DNA of 64,000 nt from Cohnella thermotolerans DSM 17683 (GCF_000429825.1 NZ_KE386956.1:9899-73898); one strand, 5' to 3'; shown: positions 7,774 to 16,982, counted from the stretch's first letter. Notes: a model not told the origin generated them from the sequence alone. Translations and numbers: made by a program.

Positions 7774-9699
7774 ATGAAGCGGGCAAGAAGAAGGTTCGCG
7801 TGGCTGGCCGCCGTTCCGCTGCTGTCGGCTCTCACATTCCCGGTCGGACCCGGCAAGACGGAAGCTTTTACATCGGCCAACGCGACCGCGGCGATGAACA
7901 GCTTTCTGAACTCGTTCTACGATTCCTCTCAGCAATACTTCTACACGAACAGCGATCATCAGATTCACGCCCACGCCTCGGGGCCCCAGAACGGGCTTTA
8001 CACCGATTACTGGTGGGAAGCCCAGCTGTGGCAGACGGTCATGGACGCCTACGAACGGACAGGGAGCCAGACGTATTACGATCTGATCGGCGATATTTAC
8101 GACGGCTTCCGGAACGCTTATCCCGACTGGAGCGCGAATCCGTTCAACGACGATATCGGCTGGTGGGCGCTGGGCGCGCTCCGGGCATACGACATTACGG
8201 GCGACACGCGTTACAAGACGGTAGCCAAAGACATGTTCGACCACCTCTGGCAATCGTGGAGCAGCGACTTCGGCGGCGGCATCTGGTGGAACACGATCGG
8301 CCACGAGCCGCAGAAGAACGTCGCGACGAACGCGACGGCGGCCGAGATCGCGATGAAGCTGTATCGCATCTATAACGATTCCTCCTACTTGACCAAGGCG
8401 GAACAGCTTTACGATTGGGTCGAGGATACCCTCTATGCGGGCGATGGCTACGTCTACGACCAGTACCGGCAGGGCGAAGGGCTGAAGGACTGGGAGTTCA
8501 CCTACAACTTCGGCATGTTCGCCGGCGCTTCGCTTGCGATGTACGAAGAGACGAACGACAGCCATTATTTGCAAAACGCCACCGACAGCGTGGATTGGGT
8601 CATCGATCATATGACGGCCGACGGGAGCAGCTTGTTGTACGAGGGAGAGGACGATACGGCGCTTTTCAAAATGATTTTCGCCCGCAACGTCCGCAACCTG
8701 ATCGACGGGGCCAATCAGACCCAGTACGAGAGCTTCCTTACGTTTAACGCGAGCCAGGCCTGGAACCACCGGCGCGCGGCCGACGGCCTCATCGGGCCGG
8801 ACTGGACGATGACGCCGGGCGGCGGCTTTATCCAGAGCAGCGCGGCGGGGGCGGGCGTCTCGATTCTGTTCCTCGCGAATCCCGACGGCGGGAGCGGAAC
8901 GGTCGTCGGACCGGGCCCCTACGAAGCGGAGAACGCGCTGCGAACGGGCGTGCCGAACGAGCAGAACGCTTACGAGAACGCGGGGTACAGCGGAAGAGGC
9001 TACGTCGCCGGGTGGAACGCGAACGACACCTACGTGACATTCCCCGTCAACGTCCTGGCCGCCGGCAGCTACGATTTGACGTTCCGGTACAGCGCCGGAG
9101 CGGGCAACGCGTCGAGGGAGCTGAAGGTGAACGGAACGACGGTGCAGGCGGCGCTCGCTTTCGCCGGAACGGGCAACTGGACGACGTGGAACACGGTGAC
9201 GGTGGGCGTTCCGCTGAGCGCAGGCACGAATCTTGTCCGCCTGGCGTTCGAGAACGCGTCCGGAAGCTCGAACTACCTCAATCTCGACAGGCTGACGGTT
9301 CAGCAAAATCAAACGTACGAAGCCGAAGCCGGCACGCTTCACGGCCTTGGCACGGAAGCGACTTACGCCGGATATACGGGAACGGGCTACGTGGCGGGCT
9401 GGAACGGCGACGGCCAATGGGTGGATTTTGCGGTCCAAGCGGACCGGGACGGCCTCTATATGCTGACCTTCCGCTACGCGGCCGGAGCGGGGGCGGCAAG
9501 CCGCTATCTTTATGTCAACGGCGCGAGCGTCGCGGCCAATCTGGCCTTCGCCGGAACGGCAAGCTGGTCGTCCTACGCGACCGTCACGGTCGGCAACGTT
9601 CCGTTGCACGCGGGCGGCAATACGGTCTCCCTGATCTACGACAGCTCCAAAGGCAGCGCCAACGATTTGAATCTCGACAATCTGAAGGTGACCTCCTGA
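7774..9699 (+). CDS. Secreted GH76 alpha-1,6-mannanase with two C-terminal CBMs
   Basis: 641 residues. A signal peptide (MKRARRRFAWLAAVPLLSAL, cleavage about residue 30) directs export. Residues about 33-370 are a GH76 catalytic domain with the paired aspartates in NDDIGWW (about 126-127) and aromatic motifs GLYTDYWWEAQLW and WEFTYNFGMFAGA. Residues about 385-510 and 516-641 are two homologous beta-sandwich modules of the CBM6/CBM35 type (YEAEN/YEAEAGTL, AGYTGTGYVAGWNGDGQWVDF, LNLDNLKV). GH76 endo-enzymes cut the alpha-1,6 backbone of fungal mannan. The start at 7774 is preferred because GAAGGGG lies 9 bases upstream, while the in-frame ATG at 7765 touches it. It has its own promoter and heads the mannan locus. 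Confidence 0.88.
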   Translation: MKRARRRFAWLAAVPLLSALTFPVGPGKTEAFTSANATAAMNSFLNSFYDSSQQYFYTNSDHQIHAHASGPQNGLYTDYWWEAQLWQTVMDAYERTGSQTYYDLIGDIYDGFRNAYPDWSANPFNDDIGWWALGALRAYDITGDTRYKTVAKDMFDHLWQSWSSDFGGGIWWNTIGHEPQKNVATNATAAEIAMKLYRIYNDSSYLTKAEQLYDWVEDTLYAGDGYVYDQYRQGEGLKDWEFTYNFGMFAGASLAMYEETNDSHYLQNATDSVDWVIDHMTADGSSLLYEGEDDTALFKMIFARNVRNLIDGANQTQYESFLTFNASQAWNHRRAADGLIGPDWTMTPGGGFIQSSAAGAGVSILFLANPDGGSGTVVGPGPYEAENALRTGVPNEQNAYENAGYSGRGYVAGWNANDTYVTFPVNVLAAGSYDLTFRYSAGAGNASRELKVNGTTVQAALAFAGTGNWTTWNTVTVGVPLSAGTNLVRLAFENASGSSNYLNLDRLTVQQNQTYEAEAGTLHGLGTEATYAGYTGTGYVAGWNGDGQWVDFAVQADRDGLYMLTFRYAAGAGAASRYLYVNGASVAANLAFAGTASWSSYATVTVGNVPLHAGGNTVSLIYDSSKGSANDLNLDNLKVTS

Positions 9700-9723
9700 C
9701 CCTGCATGAAAGGATGAGCGACT

Positions 9724-10800
9724 TTGAACCTTGCGAATAACGCCCCCGTCTCCATCGCGCCCGAGTCTCTGAGAACGAGAGCCGAGACGGCGCAGGAAGA
9801 GCTGCTCTACAATTTCTGGAACGAAGAGCTCGGCATGATGAATCAGGTCGCTCCCTACAAGCCCGGCTGTAACGACCATTTCATTTACTGGTGGCACGCT
9901 CATGCGATCGACGCGCTCGCCGACGGCTACGAACGGACGAGAAACTCCGCTTACCTGGAGCGGATCGACCGGATCGTCGAAGGGGTTCGGAAGCTGAACG
10001 GCGGCACGCTGCTGCACAACTATTACGACGACATGGAGTGGATGGCGCTGGCGCTGCTTCGCGTCTACGACGCCGCCAAGCGGGAGAAAGACCGCAAGGA
10101 CGTCGCCGTCCTCTGGGCGAGCATCCGGACCGCCTGGAACGGACACATGGGCGGCGGCATGGCCTGGAAGAAGGACCAGCTCGATTACAAAAATACGCCG
10201 GCCAACGCGCCCGCTTCGATTCTGGCGTCCCGCCTGTACCAAAGGTTCGGCGATCGGGAAGACCTCGAATGGGCGAAGCGGATCTACGACTGGAACAAGG
10301 CCAACCTCGTCGATCCGCAGACCGGCTTCGTCTGGGACGGCATGAACCGGCTCGGCGACGGCAAGATCGATTACGACTGGGCGTACACGTACTGCCAGGG
10401 CGTGTTCGTCGGGGCGGGCCTCGAGCTGTACCGCATCACGGGCCGGACGGACTATCTGGAAGACGCGATGCGCACCGCGCGGACCGCGATCGGACGCTTC
10501 GCCGACCCGGACACGGGGCTGCTTCCGGACGAAGGCAAAGACGATTGCGGCCTGTTCAAAGGCATTTTCGTCCGCTATTTGCGGGAGCTGCTGCTGCTCC
10601 GTCCCGAGCTGGCCGACGTGCGCCGGCTGATCGAGCGGAATGCCGACGTCCTGTGGCGGACGGGCCGCAGCGAACGCGGGCTGATCGCCAGAGCCTGGAC
10701 CGGTCCCGTCGAGCCGCAGGTTCAGCTTTGCGCCCAGCTCAGCGGCTTGATGCTGCTCGAGATGGCGGCGGCTCTTCCGTTCGTCGCCCAAGAAGGCTAA
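9724..10800 (+). CDS. GH76 family glycosidase without signal peptide
   Basis: 358 residues. Motifs of GH76 run along the length: FIYWWHAHAIDALADGYERT, YYDDMEWMALALLR with catalytic pair Asp102-Asp103, MGGGMAWKKDQLDYKNTPAN, FVWDGMNRLGDGKID and FTYCQGVF-like YTYCQGVFVGAGLELYR. There is no signal peptide, unusual for a family that is mostly extracellular; it probably trims imported manno-oligosaccharides. It begins at a TTG codon 7 bases after AAAGGATG; the ATG inside that ribosome site is out of frame. It is about as close to the third GH76 protein (15731-16786) as a paralogue would be, and clearly separate from the secreted enzyme 24 bases upstream. Confidence 0.87.
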   Translation: MNLANNAPVSIAPESLRTRAETAQEELLYNFWNEELGMMNQVAPYKPGCNDHFIYWWHAHAIDALADGYERTRNSAYLERIDRIVEGVRKLNGGTLLHNYYDDMEWMALALLRVYDAAKREKDRKDVAVLWASIRTAWNGHMGGGMAWKKDQLDYKNTPANAPASILASRLYQRFGDREDLEWAKRIYDWNKANLVDPQTGFVWDGMNRLGDGKIDYDWAYTYCQGVFVGAGLELYRITGRTDYLEDAMRTARTAIGRFADPDTGLLPDEGKDDCGLFKGIFVRYLRELLLLRPELADVRRLIERNADVLWRTGRSERGLIARAWTGPVEPQVQLCAQLSGLMLLEMAAALPFVAQEG

Positions 10801-10835
10801 CATACCTAAACCTACCCGAAGGAGGCTGGCCGAGC

Positions 10836-12128
10836 ATAGAACTCTCGCCCTCAACGTTAACCGCCCTGGAAGCGCTGTCCGACCGCATTCGCGAGCGGAC
10901 GGCGGAGCGCCCGAGGCTGGCCCTCATTTTCCGCAACGCGCTGTCGAACACGCTCAAGACGACGGTGAAGCGAATGCCCGACGGGACGACCTTCGTCATT
11001 ACCGGCGACATCCCCGCCATGTGGCTCCGGGATTCGGCCGCGCAGGTCCGGCCGTTCCTCGCCCTCGCGGCGGATTCTCCCGAGCTGGCGGACATGATCG
11101 AAGGGCTGGTGGCAAGGCAGATTGCCTGCCTGTCGGCGGATCCGTATGCGAACGCTTTCAACGAAGGTCCGACCGGTCAAGGCCATCAGAACGATCGGAC
11201 CGACATGAAGCCGTGGATTTGGGAGCGTAAGTACGAGATCGATTCGCTTTGCTACCCGATTCATCTGGCTTATCTCCTCTGGAAGAAGACCGGCCGCACC
11301 TCCCATCTGGGTTCCGGCTTCGCTTCCGCGGCCCGCATCGTCATCGCCACCTGGCGAACCGAGCAGCATCACGGGACGAAGTCGAGCTACCGGTTCGAGA
11401 GGCGGGACTGTCCCCCTTCGGATACGCTGGAGCGCGAAGGAAGAGGGGCGGAGGTCGGCTATACCGGCATGACGTGGTCCGGCTTCCGGCCGAGCGACGA
11501 CGCCTGCAAATACGGCTATCTCGTGCCGTCCAACATGTTCGCCGTCGTCGCGCTGCGGAACCTGACAGAAATCGCCGACTGCGTCCTGCGGGACGAACCG
11601 CTCGCGAAGGACGCCGCCGCGCTGGCGGCGGAGATCGACGCGGGCATCCGCGAGCACGGCATCGTCCGCCATCCGGACTTCGGCCCGATGTACGCCTACG
11701 AGACCGACGGCTTCGGGCGGCACCACCTGATGGACGACGCCAACGTGCCGAGCCTGCTGTCGATTCCGTATTTGGGCTACGCGCCCGCGGACGATCCGAT
11801 CTATCTCAATACGCGCCGCTTCGTTCTCAGCCGCGCGAATCCCTATTACTACGAAGGCCGGGCCGCTTCGGGCGTCGGCAGCCCGCACACGCCGGCGGAT
11901 TACGTCTGGCCGATCGCGCTGGCCATGCAGGGGCTGACCTCGCCGGACCCGGAAGAGAAGCTGCGGATGCTGGAGCTTATGGCGGCTACCGACGCCGGAA
12001 CCGGCATGATGCACGAAGGCTTCCACGCGGACGATCCGACGCGGTTCACGCGGGCGTGGTTTTCCTGGGCCAACATGATGTACTGCGAGCTGCTTATGGA
12101 TTACTGCGGCATCCGGATCGGCGATTGA
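10836..12128 (+). CDS. GH125 exo-alpha-1,6-mannosidase, apparent AUA start
   Basis: About 430 residues. GH125 signatures are clear: GTTFVITGDIPAMWLRDSAAQ, NAFNEGPTGQGHQNDRTDMKPWIWERKYEIDSL in pieces, TGMTWSGFRPSDDAC and MMHEGFHADDPTRFTRAWFSW. The acid Asp falls at about 221 and the base Glu at about 394, one away from Asp220 and Glu393 that I recall for the Clostridium perfringens enzyme. It removes single mannoses from alpha-1,6-manno-oligosaccharides in the cytoplasm. GAAGGAGG (10818-10825) is followed 10 bases later by ATA GAA CTC; no ATG, GTG or TTG in this frame could start a full-length protein. Either AUA initiates, or the assembly has ATA for ATG. The gene lies 35 bases after the GH76 gene. 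Confidence 0.88.
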   Translation: MELSPSTLTALEALSDRIRERTAERPRLALIFRNALSNTLKTTVKRMPDGTTFVITGDIPAMWLRDSAAQVRPFLALAADSPELADMIEGLVARQIACLSADPYANAFNEGPTGQGHQNDRTDMKPWIWERKYEIDSLCYPIHLAYLLWKKTGRTSHLGSGFASAARIVIATWRTEQHHGTKSSYRFERRDCPPSDTLEREGRGAEVGYTGMTWSGFRPSDDACKYGYLVPSNMFAVVALRNLTEIADCVLRDEPLAKDAAALAAEIDAGIREHGIVRHPDFGPMYAYETDGFGRHHLMDDANVPSLLSIPYLGYAPADDPIYLNTRRFVLSRANPYYYEGRAASGVGSPHTPADYVWPIALAMQGLTSPDPEEKLRMLELMAATDAGTGMMHEGFHADDPTRFTRAWFSWANMMYCELLMDYCGIRIGD

Positions 12129-12192
12129 CCGGGTTTCAACCGGGGCTCGTCCCCGTTGGAATAGAGCAAAGATCAAAAGGGAGGCTTACCAA

Positions 12193-13527
12193 ATGAGAAA
12201 ATGGGTATCTCTGATCGCGCTTGCGGGGGTAACGTCCGCCGTTCTGGCAGGCTGCGGAAGCTCGGGCGGCAGTTCGGAAGGATCGCCGGCGGCGTCATCG
12301 TCCGCTTCCGGGGCGTCCGCCGCTCCTTCCGGGAGCAAATCTTCGGGCAAAGCGGTGGAGCTGACGTTCTGGGGCGACTGGAGCGGCGAAGGCCAGAAGC
12401 AGTTCCAGACGATGGTCGACGCGTTCAACAAGTCGCAGGATCAAATTCGCGTCAAATACGTCGTGCAGCAGGATTTGATCACGAAGTTTCTGACGGCCGC
12501 CACGTCCGGCGGATCTCCCGATATCATGCTGTGGGACCGGTGGCGCACCTCGCTGTACGCGCCCAAAAACGTCCTTCACCCCGTAGACGACTTCCTCCAG
12601 AAGGACGGCCTGAACAGGGACGACTTCTATGGAGAAGCGCTAAAGGAGCTTTCGTATAACGGCAAGCTGTACGGCCTTCCGCTGACGGTGGACGCGCGGG
12701 CGCTGTTCTACAACAAAAAGCTGCTGACGGACGCCGGCGTCTCCGCGCCGCCGACGAACTGGCAGGAGCTGGAGGAAGCCGCCGTCAAAACGACCAAATG
12801 GGACGGCAGCAAGCTTCAGGTCGCGGGCTTCTCCCTGGGCGACAACGGCCTTTTCAATATGTATCTGCAGCAAGCCGGAGGCACGATGCTGACGGATGAC
12901 GGCAAGACGAACTTCAACAACGACAAGGGCAAAGCGGTGCTGGACTACTGGGATCGGCTGATGAATCAGGACAAGGTGTACAAAATCGGCTTCGAGAAAG
13001 GACTCGGCGAATCCACCGACGCGTTCGCGACCGGGAAGCTGGCGATGACGTACACCGGCCCGTGGATGCTGACGACGTACAAGAAGTACGGCAAGGATCT
13101 TGACTTCGGCGTCGTGCCGCCGCCGGCCGGGCCGAACGGCGACAAAGGCGCTATCATGGGCGGCTTCGGACTTGTCATTCCGGAAGCCTCGAAGCATCAG
13201 CAGGAAGCGTGGGAGTTCATCAAGTGGTGGACGGCGAACAAGGACAACGCGCTGCTGTGGGCCAAAACGAGCCTCAACATCCCGGGCTTCAAGCCGGCGA
13301 TCGAAGATCCCTTCTTCCAGGACGATCCGTTCTGGAAGCCGTTCCTCGAGACGCTCGAGTTCGCGAAGATCCGTCCGCAGCATCCGGGCTACTCCGTCAT
13401 GGAGACGGACGCGCTCATCCCGAATCTGGAGCTGTTCCAGCAGAACAAGCAGAGCGCCGAAGACACGCTGAAAAAAGCGCAGCAGCAAGGCGACAAGCTT
13501 CTGCAGGACAACGCGGAAGCGAAATGA
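12193..13527 (+). CDS. ABC importer sugar-binding lipoprotein (family 1 type)
   Basis: 444 residues. It has a lipoprotein signal peptide with lipobox LAGC (Cys21), then a Ser/Gly/Ala-rich linker to about residue 55, then an extracellular solute-binding domain of the maltose-binding type (VELTFWGDWSG, GSPDIMLWDRWR, YGLPLTVDARALFYNKKLL, FATGKLAMTYTGPWML, GAIMGGFGLVIPEASKHQ). It would capture manno-oligosaccharides at the cell surface and hand them to the two permeases that follow. AAAGGGAGG lies 8 bases before the ATG. No ATPase is encoded in the locus, so a shared MsmX-type ATPase elsewhere is likely, as is common for such importers in Bacillales. Confidence 0.9.
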   Translation: MRKWVSLIALAGVTSAVLAGCGSSGGSSEGSPAASSSASGASAAPSGSKSSGKAVELTFWGDWSGEGQKQFQTMVDAFNKSQDQIRVKYVVQQDLITKFLTAATSGGSPDIMLWDRWRTSLYAPKNVLHPVDDFLQKDGLNRDDFYGEALKELSYNGKLYGLPLTVDARALFYNKKLLTDAGVSAPPTNWQELEEAAVKTTKWDGSKLQVAGFSLGDNGLFNMYLQQAGGTMLTDDGKTNFNNDKGKAVLDYWDRLMNQDKVYKIGFEKGLGESTDAFATGKLAMTYTGPWMLTTYKKYGKDLDFGVVPPPAGPNGDKGAIMGGFGLVIPEASKHQQEAWEFIKWWTANKDNALLWAKTSLNIPGFKPAIEDPFFQDDPFWKPFLETLEFAKIRPQHPGYSVMETDALIPNLELFQQNKQSAEDTLKKAQQQGDKLLQDNAEAK

Positions 13528-13584
13528 CGGGAAGGGAGGGCAGCCTCCCTTCTCGCGATCGTTCATTCGAGAGGAGGAACGCCG

Positions 13585-14472
13585 ATGGCATCTTACGGCA
13601 AGCTGACCCGGCACCAGTCGCGCACGGCCTATCTATTCATCACGCCCACCATGCTGCTGTTTCTGGTGTTCACGGTCATTCCGGTCGTCATGGCGCTCTA
13701 TTTGAGCTTCACGAATTACGACGTGCTCAGCCGGATGAAGTGGGTCGGCACGGACAACTACAAGCGGCTCTTCGGGGACGTCCTCTACTGGACGACGTTC
13801 AAGAACGTCGCTTACTACACCGTCGTCTTCGTGCCGCTCAACATTGCGCTGTCGCTTGGGCTGGCCATGCTGTTCAACTTCCGGCGTCCGGGCGTCCGGC
13901 TGTTCCGCGCGATGAGCTACATGCCGACGCTGACGTCGGCGGTGGCGGCGGCGACGGTATGGGTGTGGCTGCTTCATCCCGAATACGGCCTGGTCAACAC
14001 CATGCTCGGCTATGTCGGCGTGACGGGTCCGGCCTGGCTCGCCCAGACCGAGACGGCGATGCTGTCGATCATTCTCGTGACGCTCTGGCAGACGGTCGGC
14101 TCCAACATGATCATCTACATCGCGGGGCTGCAGGGCGTTCCCGATTATTTGTACGAATCGGCGAAGCTGGACGGGGCCACCGCCATAGGCCGCTTCCGCT
14201 ACATCACGTGGCCGCAGCTTCGGCCGACGACGTTCCTCGTCAGCACGATGTCGATCATCGGCGCGCTGCAGCTTTTCGACCAGGCGTTCGTCCTGACGCA
14301 AGGCGGTCCCGGCAACGTCACCAAGACGCCGGTGTACCTCATTTACCAGCAAGGCTTCAACCAGTTGCAAATGGGCTACGCGTCCGCGCAGGCGTTCGTG
14401 CTCGCGATCGCGATTCTCATTTTCTCGCTGATCAACATGCGCGTTAACAAATCCGAGGAATCGGTCGTATGA
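13585..14472 (+). CDS. ABC sugar permease (MalF/UgpA type)
   Basis: 295 residues with six predicted membrane segments, the first at about 13-35 (LFITPTMLLFLVFTVIPVVMA). The cytoplasmic EAA loop is ESAKLDGATAIGRFRYITWP, the contact site for the ATPase. It fits the binding-protein-dependent inner-membrane component family used for oligosaccharides. The start follows GAGAGGAGG. It is transcribed with the binding protein 58 bases upstream and the second permease 13 bases downstream. Confidence 0.9.
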   Translation: MASYGKLTRHQSRTAYLFITPTMLLFLVFTVIPVVMALYLSFTNYDVLSRMKWVGTDNYKRLFGDVLYWTTFKNVAYYTVVFVPLNIALSLGLAMLFNFRRPGVRLFRAMSYMPTLTSAVAAATVWVWLLHPEYGLVNTMLGYVGVTGPAWLAQTETAMLSIILVTLWQTVGSNMIIYIAGLQGVPDYLYESAKLDGATAIGRFRYITWPQLRPTTFLVSTMSIIGALQLFDQAFVLTQGGPGNVTKTPVYLIYQQGFNQLQMGYASAQAFVLAIAILIFSLINMRVNKSEESVV

Positions 14473-14484
14473 GGGGGAAAAACC

Positions 14485-15408
14485 ATGAGCAGCAAATCCG
14501 CCGCCGCCATCGGCGTTTCCGCCGTCCGCAGCCCGTCGGTCCGGGCGTCGCGCACGCTGTGGAACGTTCTGTTCTACGCGGTCGCCATCGTCATCTCGGC
14601 CTTCATGTTCCTCCCTTTCTTCTGGAGCCTGATCACCTCGTTCAAGCCGGACGACGAAATTTTCTCCATGCCGATCCGGTGGCTGCCGTCGCGATTGACG
14701 CTGGAGCACTACCGGAACGCCTTCACGACCGTTCCCTTCGGCCTTTACTTCTGGAATTCGCTCGTGCTGGCCGTCGCCGGCGTCGTCGCCAACCTGTTCT
14801 TCGGCTCGCTCAGCGGTTACGCGTTTGCGAAGCTGCCGTTCCGGCTGAACAAGCCGCTGTTCCGAATCTTGCTCGCGGCCATGATGATTCCGGGCATCGT
14901 CACGATGATTCCGAGCTTCTACGTGCTGAAGCACTTCCCGTTCGTCGGCGGCAACGACTGGTACGGAGCGGGCGGCAACGGGCTGCTGAACACGTTCTGG
15001 GGCATCATTCTGCCGGGCGCTTCGGGCTCGTTCGCCGTCTTCTTCATGCGGCAGTTTTTCCTGACGCTGCCTTCCGACATGATGGAGGTCGCCCGCATCG
15101 AAGGGTGCCGCGAGTTCCGCATTTTCTGGAACGTCTACCTGCCCCTCACCAAGCCCGCGCTCGCCACGCTCGGCATCTTCACCTTCCAGGCCGGGTGGAA
15201 CAGCTTCCTGTGGCCGATGATCGTGCTGAACGATCCGAACAAGGCGACGATTCAGATGGGGCTGCAGGCGTTCTCCTTCAACCATCAGACCGACTTCGGG
15301 CCGATGATGGCGGGAGCGCTCATCGCGGTGCTGCCCATTCTCGTCCTGTTCCTGCTGCTGCAGAAATATTTCGTGCAGGGAATTGCCTTCAGTGGCATCA
15401 AAGGGTAA
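14485..15408 (+). CDS. ABC sugar permease (MalG/UgpE type)
   Basis: 307 residues with a long N-terminal tail and about six membrane segments (FYAVAIVISAFMFLPFFWSL first). The EAA loop reads EVARIEGCREFRIFWNVYLP. The loop contains a stretch after the ILLAAMMIPGIVTMIPSFYVL segment (GGNDWYGAGGNGLLNT) typical of this subfamily. It pairs with the preceding permease to form the channel of the importer. The start follows GAGGGGG. Confidence 0.9.
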   Translation: MSSKSAAAIGVSAVRSPSVRASRTLWNVLFYAVAIVISAFMFLPFFWSLITSFKPDDEIFSMPIRWLPSRLTLEHYRNAFTTVPFGLYFWNSLVLAVAGVVANLFFGSLSGYAFAKLPFRLNKPLFRILLAAMMIPGIVTMIPSFYVLKHFPFVGGNDWYGAGGNGLLNTFWGIILPGASGSFAVFFMRQFFLTLPSDMMEVARIEGCREFRIFWNVYLPLTKPALATLGIFTFQAGWNSFLWPMIVLNDPNKATIQMGLQAFSFNHQTDFGPMMAGALIAVLPILVLFLLLQKYFVQGIAFSGIKG

Positions 15409-15730
15409 CGGTATGGGGCAGCCAGTGGCCGGGAAGAGGGGGAGCGGCGTGACGCAGCGGTCTCTAAGAGGGCAGAGAGTGGCGGAAAAGGAGCGGGGAA
15501 TCACGCTCAGCGGCGTGAAGGCAGCGGCGTGACGGAAGCGGTCCGGATGAGAGCAGAGAGCGGTGGAAATGGAGCGTGACCTTCTGCGAGCGGCGGCGGT
15601 TGCGACGGAACGCCGGCGGAATCCGAAACGGCGCCGGGAACTGGCTTGCGAATCGCCGCGAATAAGGTCCGTCCGGTCTTCAAGTCCGCAGGGGATAGAG
15701 AAAAGATAGTGCGATCGGGGAGAGTGGACC
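15409..15730. repeat. Intergenic pair of imperfect direct repeats
   Basis: This 322-base gap between the importer and the third GH76 gene holds two ~53-base direct repeats (about 15443-15495 and 15523-15576) 80 bases apart. Both start AGCGGCGTGACG and contain GCAGAGAG(T/C)GG(C/T)GGAAA then GGAGCG. A third partial AGCGGCGTGA lies at 15509. No terminator or promoter was recognised. Confidence 0.6.
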
Positions 15731-16786
15731 ATGTTGTGGAACGACCGGGCCGAGCAGGCTCAGCAAGCGCTGGAGCGCGAATTGTGGAATCCGTCCATCC
15801 GGATGTACAACATCGAGACGCCCTGCCCGAACGGGGCGTGCAACACGATTTTCCACTACTGGTGGATGGCGCATGCGGCCGACGGGCTGGTCGACGGCTG
15901 GCTCCGGACGAACGGAGCTCCGCCGTACGGGGCAAGGCTGGCCGAGCTGCACGACGGCGTTCGCGCGAAGAACGGCGGCGTTTATCCGAATTTGCTGTAC
16001 GACGACATGGAATGGATGGCGCTCGCCTGGCTGCGGGCGTACGAAGCGACAGGCGAAGAGAAGTACCGGGAGACGGTCCGGGTCTTGTGGGAAGACATCA
16101 AGACCGGGTGGAACGACGTCATGGGCGGCGGCATCGCCTGGCACAAGGAGCAGCCCGGCTACAAGAACGCGCCGGCCAACGGGCCGGCGGCCATTCTTGC
16201 GGCGCGGCTCGCGAGGTCGGGCGGAGGCGCCGGGGAGCTGGAGTGGGCGGTGAAAATTTACCGCTGGCTGCGCACCCATCTCGTCGACCCGGACAGCGGC
16301 TTCGTCTGGGACGGGATGAACCGGCAGGGCGACGGCCGGATCGACAAGAACTGGCGATTCACGTATTGCCAAGGCGTGTTCGTCGGCGCCGCCGTCGAGC
16401 TTTACCGGGCGACCGGAGACGCCGCCTATTTGGCGGACGCGTCCCGCACCGCGGCGGCCGCCTTCGCGGAATGGGGCGCGACCGGCCTTCCCGACGAGGG
16501 CGACGGGGACGGGGGGCTGTTCAAGGGCATTTTCGTCCGCTATTTGACGGAGCTTGTCGTCGAGCAGCGGGCCGCCGGGCATGTTTCGCCTTACGCGGCC
16601 TGGCTGCTGCGCAGCGCTTCCGGCTTGTGGGAACGCGGCCGGGACGCGCGGCGGGGCCTGTTCGGCCCGGATTGGGAGCGGGTCCCGCCAGGACGGGTGC
16701 CGCTTAGCGCCCATCTAAGCGGCGTCTTCCTGATGGAACGGATGGCCGAGCTGGAGCGGCGGGGCCTTCTGCCCGCGGGCGGATAA
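15731..16786 (+). CDS. GH76 family glycosidase without signal peptide (third GH76)
   Basis: 351 residues, no signal peptide. It is a paralogue of the protein at 9724-10800: FHYWWMAHAADGLVDGW, YDDMEWMALAWLRAYE with catalytic Asp91-Asp92, VMGGGIAWHKEQPGYKNAPAN, FVWDGMNRQGDGRIDKNW and FTYCQGVFVGAAVELYR line up along the whole length. Two intracellular GH76 enzymes may differ in chain length or branching tolerance, or act on different linkages; the sequence does not say. It stands 322 bases after the importer. No promoter was recognised; a GGGGAGAGTGGACC stretch before the ATG offers a modest ribosome site. Confidence 0.87.
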   Translation: MLWNDRAEQAQQALERELWNPSIRMYNIETPCPNGACNTIFHYWWMAHAADGLVDGWLRTNGAPPYGARLAELHDGVRAKNGGVYPNLLYDDMEWMALAWLRAYEATGEEKYRETVRVLWEDIKTGWNDVMGGGIAWHKEQPGYKNAPANGPAAILAARLARSGGGAGELEWAVKIYRWLRTHLVDPDSGFVWDGMNRQGDGRIDKNWRFTYCQGVFVGAAVELYRATGDAAYLADASRTAAAAFAEWGATGLPDEGDGDGGLFKGIFVRYLTELVVEQRAAGHVSPYAAWLLRSASGLWERGRDARRGLFGPDWERVPPGRVPLSAHLSGVFLMERMAELERRGLLPAGG

Positions 16787-16982
16787 GCCGCAACGGCGGT
16801 GACTATTGCCTGTGGGCGCATCAGCCGCGGCTTGGCGTTCCGTTCTTCGTCTGGGATGCGCCGCTCTCCCTCTTTTCTGCGGGCATGCAGGTCTCTAGAG
16901 ATACCTTCCATTTTTTATCCCGGTAACGGACTCGGCAACCCAACAAGCTACTCTCCTTCGGAGGAGGGCAAACGTGTCGCTT

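Noticed and set aside
7729-10854. Minus-strand frame of about 1,000 codons opposite the two GH76 genes
   Set aside because: Both GH76 genes are clear on the plus strand; the antisense frame is an effect of codon composition.
16900-16980. Riboswitch before array C
   Set aside because: A CCTTCGGAGG hairpin and GGTAACGGACTCGGCAACCC look structured, but I could not match a known class, and the next plus-strand gene is more than 1 kb away.
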